Source: Blastococcus aggregatus
GTDB taxonomy: Bacteria; Actinomycetota; Actinomycetes; Mycobacteriales; Geodermatophilaceae
NCBI RefSeq assembly: GCF_900221005.1
Contig: NZ_OBQI01000002.1
Coordinates: forward strand, 434,001-498,000
Reading direction: 5' to 3'
DNA: 64,000 bases
Position numbers and translations under genes: made by a program. Under the pieces are notes generated by a model. That model did no database searches and was not told where the DNA came from. It saw nothing but the letters and a program-made list of their open reading frames with translations. Below are positions 10,936 to 18,884 of the stretch, piece by piece (positions within the stretch are counted from its first letter, which is position 1; every line of letters starts with the position of its first letter).

Positions 10936-11304
10936 TCAGGGCAGGTCGGGGAGGACGCGCAGGTGCCCGCGCCGGGTGCCGCGACCGTCGTCCAGCGGAT
11001 CGCGCGGGGGCTCGGGGCGAGCGGCCTCGCGCACGGCGTCGGCCAGGGCGAGCAGGTCGTCGCCGGTCGGGCCGACGTCGTCCAGGTCGATCTCGTGCCG
11101 GACGACCTCCCAGCCGCGGGGGACGGTCAGCCGCTCGGCGTGGAACTCGCAGAGGTCGTAGCTGTGCGGCTCCGAGAAGGTCGCCAACGGCCCGACAACG
11201 GCCGTGGACTCCGCGTACACGTAGGTCAGAGTCGCCGCTGCCGGTTGCGCGCAGCCGCTGCGCGAGCAGCGACGTGACTGCCTCACCACCGGTTCCTCAC
11301 GCAT
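10936..11304 (-). CDS. DUF3499 family protein (Rv3258c type)
   Basis: 122 aa from the ATG at 11304. Family features: two N-terminal cysteines in RRCSRSGCAQPAAATLTYVYAE, and the central SYDLCEFHAERLTVPRGWEVVRHE with a further Cys and His, so a small zinc-binding fold is likely. Function unknown. In M. tuberculosis the matching gene lies between manB (Rv3257c) and Rv3259, the same setting as here. The frame is open upstream of 11304 but that extension runs against the divergent SDR gene and is not conserved. Confidence 0.9.
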   Translation of the reverse strand: MREEPVVRQSRRCSRSGCAQPAAATLTYVYAESTAVVGPLATFSEPHSYDLCEFHAERLTVPRGWEVVRHEIDLDDVGPTGDDLLALADAVREAARPEPPRDPLDDGRGTRRGHLRVLPDLP

Positions 11305-11386
11305 GCACCGTAAACCCGCCTGCGGGTCGACCGCAGCAGGCGCACCGGGAATTCGGGGAGGGCGTCCCATCCTGCACGATGACCCC

Positions 11387-12139
11387 GTGGGCATCGACAC
11401 AGGTCCGGTCCTCGTCCTGGGCGGGCGCAGCGAGATCGGCACGGCCGTCGCCGTCCGGCTCGCCGCGCGCGGCTGCGGCACCGTCGTGCTGGCCGCGCGG
11501 CGGGCGGGAGACCTCGACGAGCAGGAGGCCGAGCTGCGCGCGGCCGGCGCCACCACGGTGGGCCGGGTGGAGTTCGACGCCGACGACCTCACCGGTCACG
11601 CCGCGGCCCTCGACGAGGTGGAACGGCGCTTCGGCGTGCCGACCACTGTCGTCGTGGCCTTCGGCGTGCTCGGCGACCAGGCCCTCGCCGAGCGCGACCC
11701 GGCCGCCGCGGTCGCCGTCGTCCACACCGACTTCACCGCGCAGGTGCACGTGCTCACCCTGCTGGCCGACCGGTTGCGGGCGGCAGGGCGCGGCACGCTG
11801 GTCGTCTTCTCCTCGGTCGCCGGCGTGCGGGTCCGCCGGGCCAACTACGTGTACGGCTCGGCCAAGGCCGGGCTCGACGGGTTCGCCAGCGGGCTGGCCG
11901 ACGCCCTGGCCGGCTCGGGCGTGCGGCTGCTGCTGGTCCGCCCCGGCTTCGTCGTCGGCCGGATGACCGAGGGCATGTCCCCCGCACCGTTCTCGAGCAC
12001 GCCCGACCAGGTGGCCGACGCCGTCGTCGCCGGCCTGGGCGGCCGCCGCGGCGAGGTCTGGGTGCCCGGGGTGCTGCGGCCGGTCTTCTTCCTCATGCGG
12101 CTGCTCCCCCGGGCCGTCTGGCGCCGGCTGCCACGGTGA
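11387..12139 (+). CDS. Short-chain dehydrogenase, DprE2-like paralogue
   Basis: 250 aa SDR from the GTG at 11387; the frame is also open back to 11303 but the conserved part begins at VGIDTGPVLVLGGRSEIG. NAD(P) motif GGRSEIGTAVAVRL, then VVFSSVAGVRVRRANYVYGSAKAGLDGF with the Ser-Tyr-Lys triad, and VRPGFVVGRMTEGM. The same GGxSxI, SSVAG, NYVYGSxKAG and VRPGFV motifs occur in the true DprE2 at 41397-42152, so this is a second DprE2-type enzyme lying far from dprE1. It may reduce a similar keto-sugar lipid or an unrelated substrate; no partner oxidase is next to it. Confidence 0.8.
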   Translation: MGIDTGPVLVLGGRSEIGTAVAVRLAARGCGTVVLAARRAGDLDEQEAELRAAGATTVGRVEFDADDLTGHAAALDEVERRFGVPTTVVVAFGVLGDQALAERDPAAAVAVVHTDFTAQVHVLTLLADRLRAAGRGTLVVFSSVAGVRVRRANYVYGSAKAGLDGFASGLADALAGSGVRLLLVRPGFVVGRMTEGMSPAPFSSTPDQVADAVVAGLGGRRGEVWVPGVLRPVFFLMRLLPRAVWRRLPR

Positions 12140-12170
12140 GCGCGTCGGCCGCCGTAGGCTCTGCGCCGTC

Positions 12171-12638
12171 ATGACCGGTCTCTCCCGCCGCCCCGCCCGC
12201 TCCCGTCGCGACCGCCACGGCCGCGGCCTGCGCGGCCGCCTGGTGCCGGCCGAGGTGCCGCTGGCCCGCAGCCGCGCCGAGCAGTTCGACGACCTCGTGC
12301 TCGACGCGGTCGAGGACCTCGAGCGCCGCTGGGAGCGCGAGCTCGCCGGCGTCGAGTTCGCCGTCGAGGACGTGCCGTGGGTGGACCACACCAGCCCCGA
12401 CGACGTGGTGCTGGACTCCGACGTGCTCGACGACGCCAGCGTGCCGCTGGCCCGCATCCTCCCCGCGCACCGGGAGGACGGCCGCGAGGTGGCGCCGCGG
12501 ATCATCGTCTACCGCCGCCCGCTGGAGCTCCGCGCCGGCGACCGGGACGACCTCGCCGACCTGGTGCGCGACGTCGTCGTCGACCAGGTGGCGGTCCTGC
12601 TCGGCCGCGATCCGGAGGAGATCGACCCCACCGGCTGA
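12171..12638 (+). CDS. Metallopeptidase-family protein (zincin-like DUF1025), Rv3259 type
   Basis: 155 aa. Matches the actinobacterial zincin-1 family in the region FDDLVLDAVEDLERRWERELAGVEFAVEDVP and IIVYRRPLE. The expected HExxH zinc motif near the C-terminus is replaced by the stretch RDVVVDQVAVLLG, so peptidase activity is doubtful. A TAGGCT box (12155-12160) ends 10 nt before the ATG, so a nearly leaderless transcript is plausible. Position next to DUF3499 and whiB2 matches Rv3258c-Rv3259-Rv3260c. Confidence 0.82.
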   Translation: MTGLSRRPARSRRDRHGRGLRGRLVPAEVPLARSRAEQFDDLVLDAVEDLERRWERELAGVEFAVEDVPWVDHTSPDDVVLDSDVLDDASVPLARILPAHREDGREVAPRIIVYRRPLELRAGDRDDLADLVRDVVVDQVAVLLGRDPEEIDPTG

Positions 12639-12662
12639 GCGGACCGTCCCGAGGCCCCTGCG

Positions 12663-13532
12663 ATGCTGGGCGGGATGGACGTTCCCGCGATGGCCGCCGG
12701 GCCCTGGATCGCGCTGGGCGCCGCCCTCGGGCTGCTGCTGCTGCTCGCGGCCGGCGCGGTCGCGCTGCGGCTCCGCACCCGCGTCCCGCCCGGAACCCCG
12801 GACGCCCTCCCTCCGGCCGGTGAGCCCCGGGACGACCTGGCCGACTTCCTGGCCCGTCCCCCCGGCACGCCGGGTGCACCGGAGACTCCGGACGAGGGAT
12901 GGGCGGTGCTCGCACCGGTCGCGCCCGCGCGGGAGGAGCCCGCCCCCGCCGTCCCCGGCACGCGTCCGGGGACGACCCTGGCGGCGCTCGCCGTCGTCGC
13001 CCTCCTCCTCGTCGGCGCCGCGGCCGCGCTGGCCGCCGCGGCCCGCTCCCCCGAACCGGCGCCCGCCGCGGCGCCGGCGCCGTCCCCTCCCGATCCGCCG
13101 GCCTCCTCCGGCGACGAGGAGGTCACCGCCCGGCTCGCCTTCGGCGGCGTCGTCCTGGAGGAGCACGCGGTGGGCGTCACCGTCGCCTATCCCGAGCTGG
13201 AGCTGACCTCCGACGACGGACGCACCGTCGCGCGGCTGCGGCTCCCTGCCGCCAACTGCCTGGCCGCCACCGCTCCCCCGCAGCCCGGCGACGCCGCCTG
13301 CCGGGAGGCGCGCACCGAGTACGCGGAGCTCGCCACCCCCGACCTCGACGTGGTCCGGAACGGCGACGAGCTCACCCTCTCCGGCCGGTTCGCCACCGAG
13401 CTGCACCCACCGGGCCGTGCGGCGGAACCGACCGGGCGGAGCTACGACGTCTCCGTCACCCTCGACCCGACGGGCGACGGGCGGTCCGACCCGGAGCTGA
13501 CCTGGGGCGACCGGCTCGTCCCTCCCCGCTAG
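12663..13532 (+). CDS. Hypothetical membrane-anchored protein
   Basis: 289 aa, not recognised. Two membrane segments (about residues 13-34 and 102-124) separated by a Pro-rich linker, then another Ala/Pro-rich linker and a C-terminal soluble domain (about 150-289) with two Cys (NCLAAT and DAACREA) that could form a disulfide outside the cell. An alternative start at 12675 gives MDVPAM. It ends convergently with the next gene, overlapping by 4 nt. No function can be proposed. Confidence 0.7.
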   Translation: MLGGMDVPAMAAGPWIALGAALGLLLLLAAGAVALRLRTRVPPGTPDALPPAGEPRDDLADFLARPPGTPGAPETPDEGWAVLAPVAPAREEPAPAVPGTRPGTTLAALAVVALLLVGAAAALAAAARSPEPAPAAAPAPSPPDPPASSGDEEVTARLAFGGVVLEEHAVGVTVAYPELELTSDDGRTVARLRLPAANCLAATAPPQPGDAACREARTEYAELATPDLDVVRNGDELTLSGRFATELHPPGRAAEPTGRSYDVSVTLDPTGDGRSDPELTWGDRLVPPR

Positions 13533-14365
13533 GAGCGGCGGCCGCCCAGCCGCCGGGCCACGTCCGGCGCCGGCAGCCAGGACCGCGCCGGGACGGTGAC
13601 CGCCGCCGCGGGCGCACCGCGCTCGGACCGCATCCCCGGCAGGCCCGGCGTCGCCCACCACGGCCGGCGGTCCGGGCCGTCGAGGAGCGTCAGCAGCGCA
13701 CCGTCCCGGTCGGCCGGGACGGCGACCTCGAGCCGGCCGGCCGCGGCGTGCAGCCGGGCGGCGGCGCGCAGGAACGCGCGGGCACCGGCGTCGGGCGCCT
13801 GCGCCAGGAGGGCCGGCAGCACCCGCTCGAGCGCGCGGGGATCGGTGCTGCGGGCGACGGGACCGACGTCGTCGAGGCCGTCGACGAGCGCCGCGGTCCG
13901 CTCGTTCGCCATGCGGGCCATCGGGAAGCGCTCGGCCAGCCGGCGGGCGGTCCGGTCGCCGAGCGGCAGGCCCGCGAGGTGCAGCGACCACGGGCCGTGC
14001 AGGCCGCCCAGCAGCTCCAGGACGCCCTCGGCCAGCGCGGCGGAGGCGTCGTCGTCGGCGGCCAGCAGCCGCGCGGTCGGCCCACCGGGAGGCGCCGGGA
14101 CGCCGTCGCCGAGCATCGTCACCGCCGTCGTGAGGCCGCGGCGGCGCAGCTGCAGGAAGGCGGCGGCCGCCGGCGGCTGCCCGTCGGCCCCGACGACGAC
14201 GGCCACCGGGCGACCGGCCCGGCGCCGGGCGGCCTGCACGTCGAGGACGGCGGTCAGCCAGGGCGCGCGGGCGGTGACCGGGGCACGCAGCCGGCGGGCC
14301 AGCGGAGTGGCGGCGCGGACCTCGGGGACCACCCGGTCCCGGCCGACGGCGACCCGGGTGCGCAT
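13529..14365 (-). CDS. Hypothetical protein
   Basis: 278 aa from the ATG at 14365. Not recognised. It is rich in Ala, Arg and Leu with no clear signal peptide or membrane span. The segment PVAVVVGADGQPPAAAAFLQLRRRGLTT and the later WSLHLAGLPLGDRTARRLAERFP have the look of an acetyltransferase-like alpha/beta fold, but I see no decisive motif. It sits alone between a convergent membrane protein and whiB2, at a place where M. tuberculosis has no equivalent. Confidence 0.65.
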   Translation of the reverse strand: MRTRVAVGRDRVVPEVRAATPLARRLRAPVTARAPWLTAVLDVQAARRRAGRPVAVVVGADGQPPAAAAFLQLRRRGLTTAVTMLGDGVPAPPGGPTARLLAADDDASAALAEGVLELLGGLHGPWSLHLAGLPLGDRTARRLAERFPMARMANERTAALVDGLDDVGPVARSTDPRALERVLPALLAQAPDAGARAFLRAAARLHAAAGRLEVAVPADRDGALLTLLDGPDRRPWWATPGLPGMRSERGAPAAAVTVPARSWLPAPDVARRLGGRRS

Positions 14366-14453
14366 GCCCCGAATAGCACCACAGCCGCCGACGGGGGTCG
14401 TCGGCGGCTGGAGTGGGCCCCCGTCCCGGGGGCGCAGCTGGAAGCGCGGGTGG

Positions 14454-14894
14454 TCAGACGGCGCGGCGGCGCAGGCGACGGCGCTCGCGCTCGGAGAGCC
14501 CGCCCCAGATGCCGAAGCGCTCGTCGTTGGACAGCGCGTACTCGAGGCACTCGGCCTTGACCTCGCACCCCGTGCAGATCTTCTTCGCCTCGCGGGTGGA
14601 GCCGCCCTTCTCGGGGAAGAACGCCTCCGGGTCGGTCTCGGCGCACAGGGCGCGCTCCTGCCAGGACTGCCCCTCGGCCTCCAGGCCGATGCCCAGCAGT
14701 CCGGAGATCCCCGAGCCGGCGGGTGCACCGAGGCTCTGGCCGGCGCCCGACCCGAATCGGTCGGTCGCGCGGTCGCTCCCGTTGACGTAATCGCTCAACC
14801 ACGACACCTCGGCCATGACGATGCGTCCCCTCTCGCTCTCGTCCCGGTGCGTGGCTTCCGGGAGGCTCCCGATCCGCTCAGCACTCGATGACAT
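14454..14894 (-). CDS. whiB2: WhiB-family transcriptional regulator (WhiB2/WhmD type)
   Basis: Iron-sulfur cluster DNA-binding regulator; WhiB2/WhmD proteins control septation. 146 aa. The four cluster cysteines are Cys84, Cys107, Cys110 and Cys116 (C-x22-C-x2-C-x5-C), followed by the FGIWGGLSERERR turn and the basic C-terminal RLRRR. The long N-terminus before Cys84 is variable. The ATG at 14894 is supported by a consensus promoter that places it almost at the transcript 5' end; an internal ATG at 14816 is the alternative. Location divergent from fbiA matches Rv3260c/Rv3261. Confidence 0.96.
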   Translation of the reverse strand: MSSSAERIGSLPEATHRDESERGRIVMAEVSWLSDYVNGSDRATDRFGSGAGQSLGAPAGSGISGLLGIGLEAEGQSWQERALCAETDPEAFFPEKGGSTREAKKICTGCEVKAECLEYALSNDERFGIWGGLSERERRRLRRRAV

Positions 14895-14901
14895 CGTCGG
14901 A

Positions 14902-14931
14902 ATTACACGCGTGTCGTTGCCCAGCCGTCAA
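14902..14931 (-). promoter_or_regulatory. Consensus sigma-A promoter of whiB2 (leaderless)
   Basis: On the minus strand: -35 TTGACG (14931-14926), an 18-nt spacer, and -10 TGTAAT (14907-14902), then 7 nt to the whiB2 ATG. The best -35/-10 pair seen in the window. The spacer contains the palindrome ACACGCGTGT, which could be a binding site. Confidence 0.75.
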
Positions 14932-15057
14932 CTTTGCTCGGTGTAAGCGACACGCCACACACGCCCCAGGGGTCACACCCCGTTCGTCACATCTCGTCTG
15001 CTACCTCGACACGCCCGTGGAACAGTGCACAACTGCCTATCGGGCACGATGTGTTTC

Positions 15058-16008
15058 GTGCAGATCGTGGTGCTGGCTGGTGGGACCGGAGGGGCTCGAT
15101 TCCTGAGGGGGGTGCGGGCCGCTGAACCCGGGGCGGAGATCACCGCGGTGGTCAACACCGGGGACGACGTGACGATGCACGGGCTGCGCATCTGCCCGGA
15201 CCTCGACACCGTCGTCTACACCCTCGGCGGGGGCATCGACGAGGAGCGCGGCTGGGGCCGGGCGGGCGAGAGCTGGACGGTCAAGGAGGAGCTCGCCGCC
15301 TACGGCGCCGACCCCGACTGGTTCGGCCTCGGCGACCGCGACCTGGCCACGCACCTCATCCGCACCCGGATGCTCGACGCCGGCTACCCCCTCTCGGCGG
15401 TGACCGCGGCGCTCGCCGACCGCTGGCAGCCCGGCGTCACCGTGCTGCCGATGAGCGACCAGCGGGTCGAGACCCACGTGGTCGTCGACGACCCCGAGAC
15501 CGGCCGCCCGCGCGCCATCCACTTCCAGGAGTGGTGGGTGCGGCACCGGGCCGCCCTGGACGCCTCGGCGTTCGTGCAGGTCGGCGTGGACGCCGCCCGC
15601 CCCGCGCCCGGCGTCGTCGAGGCCTTCGCCACGGCCGACGCGGTGCTCGTCGCGCCGTCGAACCCGGTGGTCTCGATCGGCACGATCCTCGGGGTCCCGG
15701 GCCTGCGCGAGGCGCTGCTCGCCACGCCCGCGCGGATCGCCGGCGTCTCGCCGATCGTCGGTGGCGCCGTCGTGCGCGGCATGGCCGACCGCTGCCTGCC
15801 GGTGCTGGACATCGAGGTGAGCGCCGAGGGCGTGGGCCGGCACTACGGCGCCCGATCGGACGGCGGCCTGCTCGACGCCTGGCTCGTCGCGCCCGGCGAC
15901 CCGGCCGACGTCGCCGGCGTGGACGTCCGGCAGGTGCCGCTGCTCATGTCCGACCCGGAGACGACGGCGGCGCTGGCCCGCGCCGCGCTGGACGCCGCGG
16001 GTGTCTGA
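15058..16008 (+). CDS. fbiA: 2-phospho-L-lactate transferase (F420 biosynthesis)
   Basis: Transfers the phospholactyl (or phosphoenolpyruvyl) group to the deazaflavin Fo, making F420-0 or its dehydro form. 316 aa from the GTG at 15058, which gives the family opening [22 protein letters not shown] codons slightly upstream are also in frame. Conserved [24 protein letters not shown], the [13 protein letters not shown] stretch, and [14 protein letters not shown] are seen. It overlaps fbiB by 8 nt. Divergent from whiB2, as in mycobacteria. Confidence 0.96.
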   Translation: MQIVVLAGGTGGARFLRGVRAAEPGAEITAVVNTGDDVTMHGLRICPDLDTVVYTLGGGIDEERGWGRAGESWTVKEELAAYGADPDWFGLGDRDLATHLIRTRMLDAGYPLSAVTAALADRWQPGVTVLPMSDQRVETHVVVDDPETGRPRAIHFQEWWVRHRAALDASAFVQVGVDAARPAPGVVEAFATADAVLVAPSNPVVSIGTILGVPGLREALLATPARIAGVSPIVGGAVVRGMADRCLPVLDIEVSAEGVGRHYGARSDGGLLDAWLVAPGDPADVAGVDVRQVPLLMSDPETTAALARAALDAAGV

Positions 16009-17056
16009 GCCGCCGCCCGGCGTCTCGGTGCTGCCGGTCGCCGGCCTGCCGGAGTTCGCGCCGGGTGACGACCTGGCGGCCGCGATCGCCGGGCGCGCTC
16101 CGTGGCTGGCCGACGGCGACGTCGTCGTCGTCACCTCGAAGGTGGTCTCCAAGGTCGAGGGCTCGCTGGTGCGGGTGCCGCCGGGCGCCGACCGCGAGGC
16201 CGCCCGCCAGGCGGCGATCGACGGGCAGACCGTGCGGGTGGTCGCCCGCCGCGGACCGCTCAAGATCGTGCAGACGCCGCACGGCTGGGTGGTGGCCGCC
16301 GCCGGCATCGACGCCTCCAACGTGGACCAGGGCTCGCTCGTGCTGCTCCCGGAGGACTCCGACGCCTCGGCCCGCGGGCTGCGGGCCCGGCTTGCGGAGC
16401 TGCTCGGGGTCGACGTCGCCGTGGTGGTGAGCGACACCTTCGGGCGCACCTGGCGGGAGGGGCTGACCGACGTCGCCGTCGGCTCCGCCGGGATCACCGC
16501 CCTGGTGGACCACCGGGGCGCCGTCGACGCCCACGGCAACCGGCTGGAGACCACCCGCATCGCCGTCGTCGACGAGCTGGCCTCGGCCGCCGACCTGGTC
16601 AAGGGCAAGCTCGACGGCGTGCCGGTCGCGGTGGTGCGCGGCCTGCCCCTGGACCGGCCCGAGCACGACGAGGGCACCCGACCGCTGGTGCGACTGCCCG
16701 GCGACGACCTCTTCCCCTACGGCTCCCGCGATGTGGTGGGCTCGCGCTCCCCCGCCGCAGAGCTCGTGCCGCGGGCCGGCGAGCTGGACGCGGTGGCGGC
16801 CGCCTTCCGCACCGCCAGCGCCTCGCTGCCCGAGTTCCCCGTGGTGCTGCGCTACGGCGGCGAGGGCGACGGCGCCGTCGACGTGCACCTCACCGACGCG
16901 GTCACCACCACGACGGCGGTCAACCTCGGCGCGCTGCTCGGCGCGGCGATCGTGCAGCTGCACGCCGAGGGGTGGGCGACCCGCTGGGAGCCGGCGACCA
17001 CGGCTGGCGGCACCTCACTCGTCGGGAGGCTGTGGCTGGGCACAGAGCCCGCCTGA
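16001..17056 (+). CDS. fbiB: Coenzyme F420:L-glutamate ligase (CofE/FbiB N-domain) with short C-terminal tail
   Basis: GTP-dependent addition of glutamate residues to F420-0. 351 aa from a GTG at 16001 that overlaps fbiA. The CofE domain occupies about residues 10-245: [59 protein letters not shown]. tuberculosis FbiB is about 450 aa with a C-terminal nitroreductase-like FMN domain of some 200 aa; here only about 105 residues follow and they do not resemble that fold. So the ligase is present, but the reductase that saturates dehydro-F420 would have to be a separate protein. Confidence 0.93.
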   Translation: MSEPPPGVSVLPVAGLPEFAPGDDLAAAIAGRAPWLADGDVVVVTSKVVSKVEGSLVRVPPGADREAARQAAIDGQTVRVVARRGPLKIVQTPHGWVVAAAGIDASNVDQGSLVLLPEDSDASARGLRARLAELLGVDVAVVVSDTFGRTWREGLTDVAVGSAGITALVDHRGAVDAHGNRLETTRIAVVDELASAADLVKGKLDGVPVAVVRGLPLDRPEHDEGTRPLVRLPGDDLFPYGSRDVVGSRSPAAELVPRAGELDAVAAAFRTASASLPEFPVVLRYGGEGDGAVDVHLTDAVTTTTAVNLGALLGAAIVQLHAEGWATRWEPATTAGGTSLVGRLWLGTEPA

Positions 17057-17071
17057 CCCGTCGCGGTCCGT

Positions 17072-17077
17072 TACCGT
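17072..17077 (+). promoter_or_regulatory. Leaderless-type -10 box of rmlA
   Basis: TACCGT, 8 nt before the rmlA ATG and 16 nt after the fbiB stop. No ribosome site precedes the ATG. Confidence 0.5.
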
Positions 17078-17085
17078 TCCCGCCC

Positions 17086-17952
17086 ATGCGCGGGATCATC
17101 TTGGCCGGTGGCACGGGAAGTCGGCTCTTCCCCATCACCCAGGCCGTGAGCAAGCAGCTCATGCCGGTCTACGACAAGCCGATGATCTACTACCCGCTCT
17201 CGACGTTGATGATGGCCGGCGTCCGCGAGGTGCTGATCATCACCACCCCCGGCGACCAGGAGGCCTTCCGCCACCTGCTCGGCGACGGCAGCCGGCTGGG
17301 CATGCGGATCGAGTACGCGGTGCAGCCGCGGCCGGAGGGCCTGGCCCAGGCCTTCCTCATCGGCGCCGAGTTCCTCGACGGCGAGGCGGCGGCGCTGGTG
17401 CTGGGCGACAACATCTTCTACGGCGCGGGCCTCGGCACGGCGCTGGCGCGGCTGCCCGAGCCCGCGGGCGGGCACGTCTTCGCATACCACGTCGCCAACC
17501 CGCAGGAGTACGGCGTTGTGGAGTTCGATCCCGACGGCCGGGTGCTGTCGATCGAGGAGAAGCCCGAGAAGCCGCGCAGCTCCTACGCCGTCCCGGGCCT
17601 GTACTTCTACGCCGGCGACGTCGTCGAGGTGGCCCGGGCGATCACCCCGAGCGCGCGGGGCGAGCTGGAGATCACCGCGGTGAACGAGCACTACCTGCGG
17701 GAGGACCGGCTCACCGTCACGGCCCTGGACCGCGGCACCGCCTGGCTGGACACCGGCACCTTCGCCTCGCTGCGCCAGGCCACCGAGTTCGTCTCCGTGG
17801 TCGAGGAGCGGCAGGGCCTCAAGATCGGCTGCATCGAGGAGGTCGCCTGGCGCAACGGCTGGCTGGACGACGACGGCCTGGTCGCCGCCGCCGGCCCGCT
17901 CGGCAAGAGCGGCTACGGCGACTACCTGCTGGGCCTGCTCGGCGACCGCTAG
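17086..17952 (+). CDS. rmlA: Glucose-1-phosphate thymidylyltransferase
   Basis: Makes dTDP-glucose from glucose-1-phosphate and dTTP, the first step to dTDP-L-rhamnose. 288 aa. The nucleotidyltransferase opening [18 protein letters not shown], then [51 protein letters not shown] and WLDTGTF are typical of RmlA. RmlB, RmlC and RmlD are not in this window. dTDP-rhamnose is the donor for the WbbL-type enzyme encoded at 21626-22573, so the two genes probably serve the same wall linker. The 3' end overlaps the convergent glycosylase gene. Confidence 0.97.
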   Translation: MRGIILAGGTGSRLFPITQAVSKQLMPVYDKPMIYYPLSTLMMAGVREVLIITTPGDQEAFRHLLGDGSRLGMRIEYAVQPRPEGLAQAFLIGAEFLDGEAAALVLGDNIFYGAGLGTALARLPEPAGGHVFAYHVANPQEYGVVEFDPDGRVLSIEEKPEKPRSSYAVPGLYFYAGDVVEVARAITPSARGELEITAVNEHYLREDRLTVTALDRGTAWLDTGTFASLRQATEFVSVVEERQGLKIGCIEEVAWRNGWLDDDGLVAAAGPLGKSGYGDYLLGLLGDR

Positions 17953-18884
17953 ATCCGGCGGTGGTCCGTCGGCGCGAAGCGCGGCCCCCGGCGGGGTCGC
18001 CGCGGGCCGCCGGCCAGCAGCAGGCGCACGACCCGCTGGCGGTGCCCCCGCCACGGTTCCAGCAGGGCGAGCATGTCGTCGTCGCTGGTGACCCGGGCCC
18101 CCGTCAGCGCGAAGCCGACGAGGTTCTTCAGGTGGTAGTCGCCGACGCTCACCGTGTCCGGGCACCCCAGCGTCCGCTGCACCACCTCGGCCGCCGTCCA
18201 GGCGCCGATCCCCGGCACCGAGCACAGCCGCCGCTGCAACGTCGGTGAGTCGCAGCCGTCGTGCGGCTCGAGCCGGTCGGCGACCGTGGCCACCGCGCGC
18301 AGGGCCCGGCGCCGGGCGCCGTCCAGCCCGCAGGCGTGCCACTGCCAGTCGGTGATCTCCAGGACGCGCCGCGCTGCGGGCAGGACGCGCATGCCGTCCG
18401 GCGCCGGCCCCGGAGCGGGCTCCCCGGCGAGGCGCAGCAGCTCCCGCCAGACCCGGTGCGCCTCGACCGTGGTCACCTTCTGCTCGAGGACGGCGGGCAC
18501 CAGCGCGTCCCACGTGCGGCCCGTGCTCCCCAGCCGCAGCCAGGGGGTGCGGCGGTGCAGGTCGGCCACCAGCGGGTGGTCGCCCGGGTCGAAGGCCGCG
18601 ACGGGGTCCTCCGCGCCGAGCGCGCGGGGCACCATGGCGCCGGCCCGCTCCGCACCCGGGCCCCACGCGGCGACCGAGACCCGGCCGGCGACGTACCTGA
18701 CCCGCGCCGTGGCCGGGCCGTCGGGCGTGGTGGTGGTCCACCAGATGCCCTCGGGGGTGACGCGCAGCGCCGGGTCGGCCGCCCCGCGGCTGTGCGGTGC
18801 GAGCGCCCGCCGCAGGTCCAGCGGCCAGTCGGGCTCCCACGTCGCCTCGTAGCGGGCCGTGGTGGTCGCGCCGGGACTGCTCAC
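17949..18884 (-). CDS. DNA-3-methyladenine glycosylase II-like protein (AlkA/HhH-GPD)
   Basis: 311 aa from a GTG at 18884 that overlaps the upstream gene by 4 nt. The HhH-GPD region is at about residues 115-260: [18 protein letters not shown], then the helix-hairpin-helix [21 protein letters not shown] followed by [12 protein letters not shown] containing the catalytic Asp. Base-excision repair of alkylated purines is the family role. An open upstream extension of about 100 codons is low-complexity and belongs to the overlapping membrane protein gene. Coupled to the WsfD-like gene, with no functional link evident. Confidence 0.88.
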   Translation of the reverse strand: MSSPGATTTARYEATWEPDWPLDLRRALAPHSRGAADPALRVTPEGIWWTTTTPDGPATARVRYVAGRVSVAAWGPGAERAGAMVPRALGAEDPVAAFDPGDHPLVADLHRRTPWLRLGSTGRTWDALVPAVLEQKVTTVEAHRVWRELLRLAGEPAPGPAPDGMRVLPAARRVLEITDWQWHACGLDGARRRALRAVATVADRLEPHDGCDSPTLQRRLCSVPGIGAWTAAEVVQRTLGCPDTVSVGDYHLKNLVGFALTGARVTSDDDMLALLEPWRGHRQRVVRLLLAGGPRRPRRGPRFAPTDHRRI

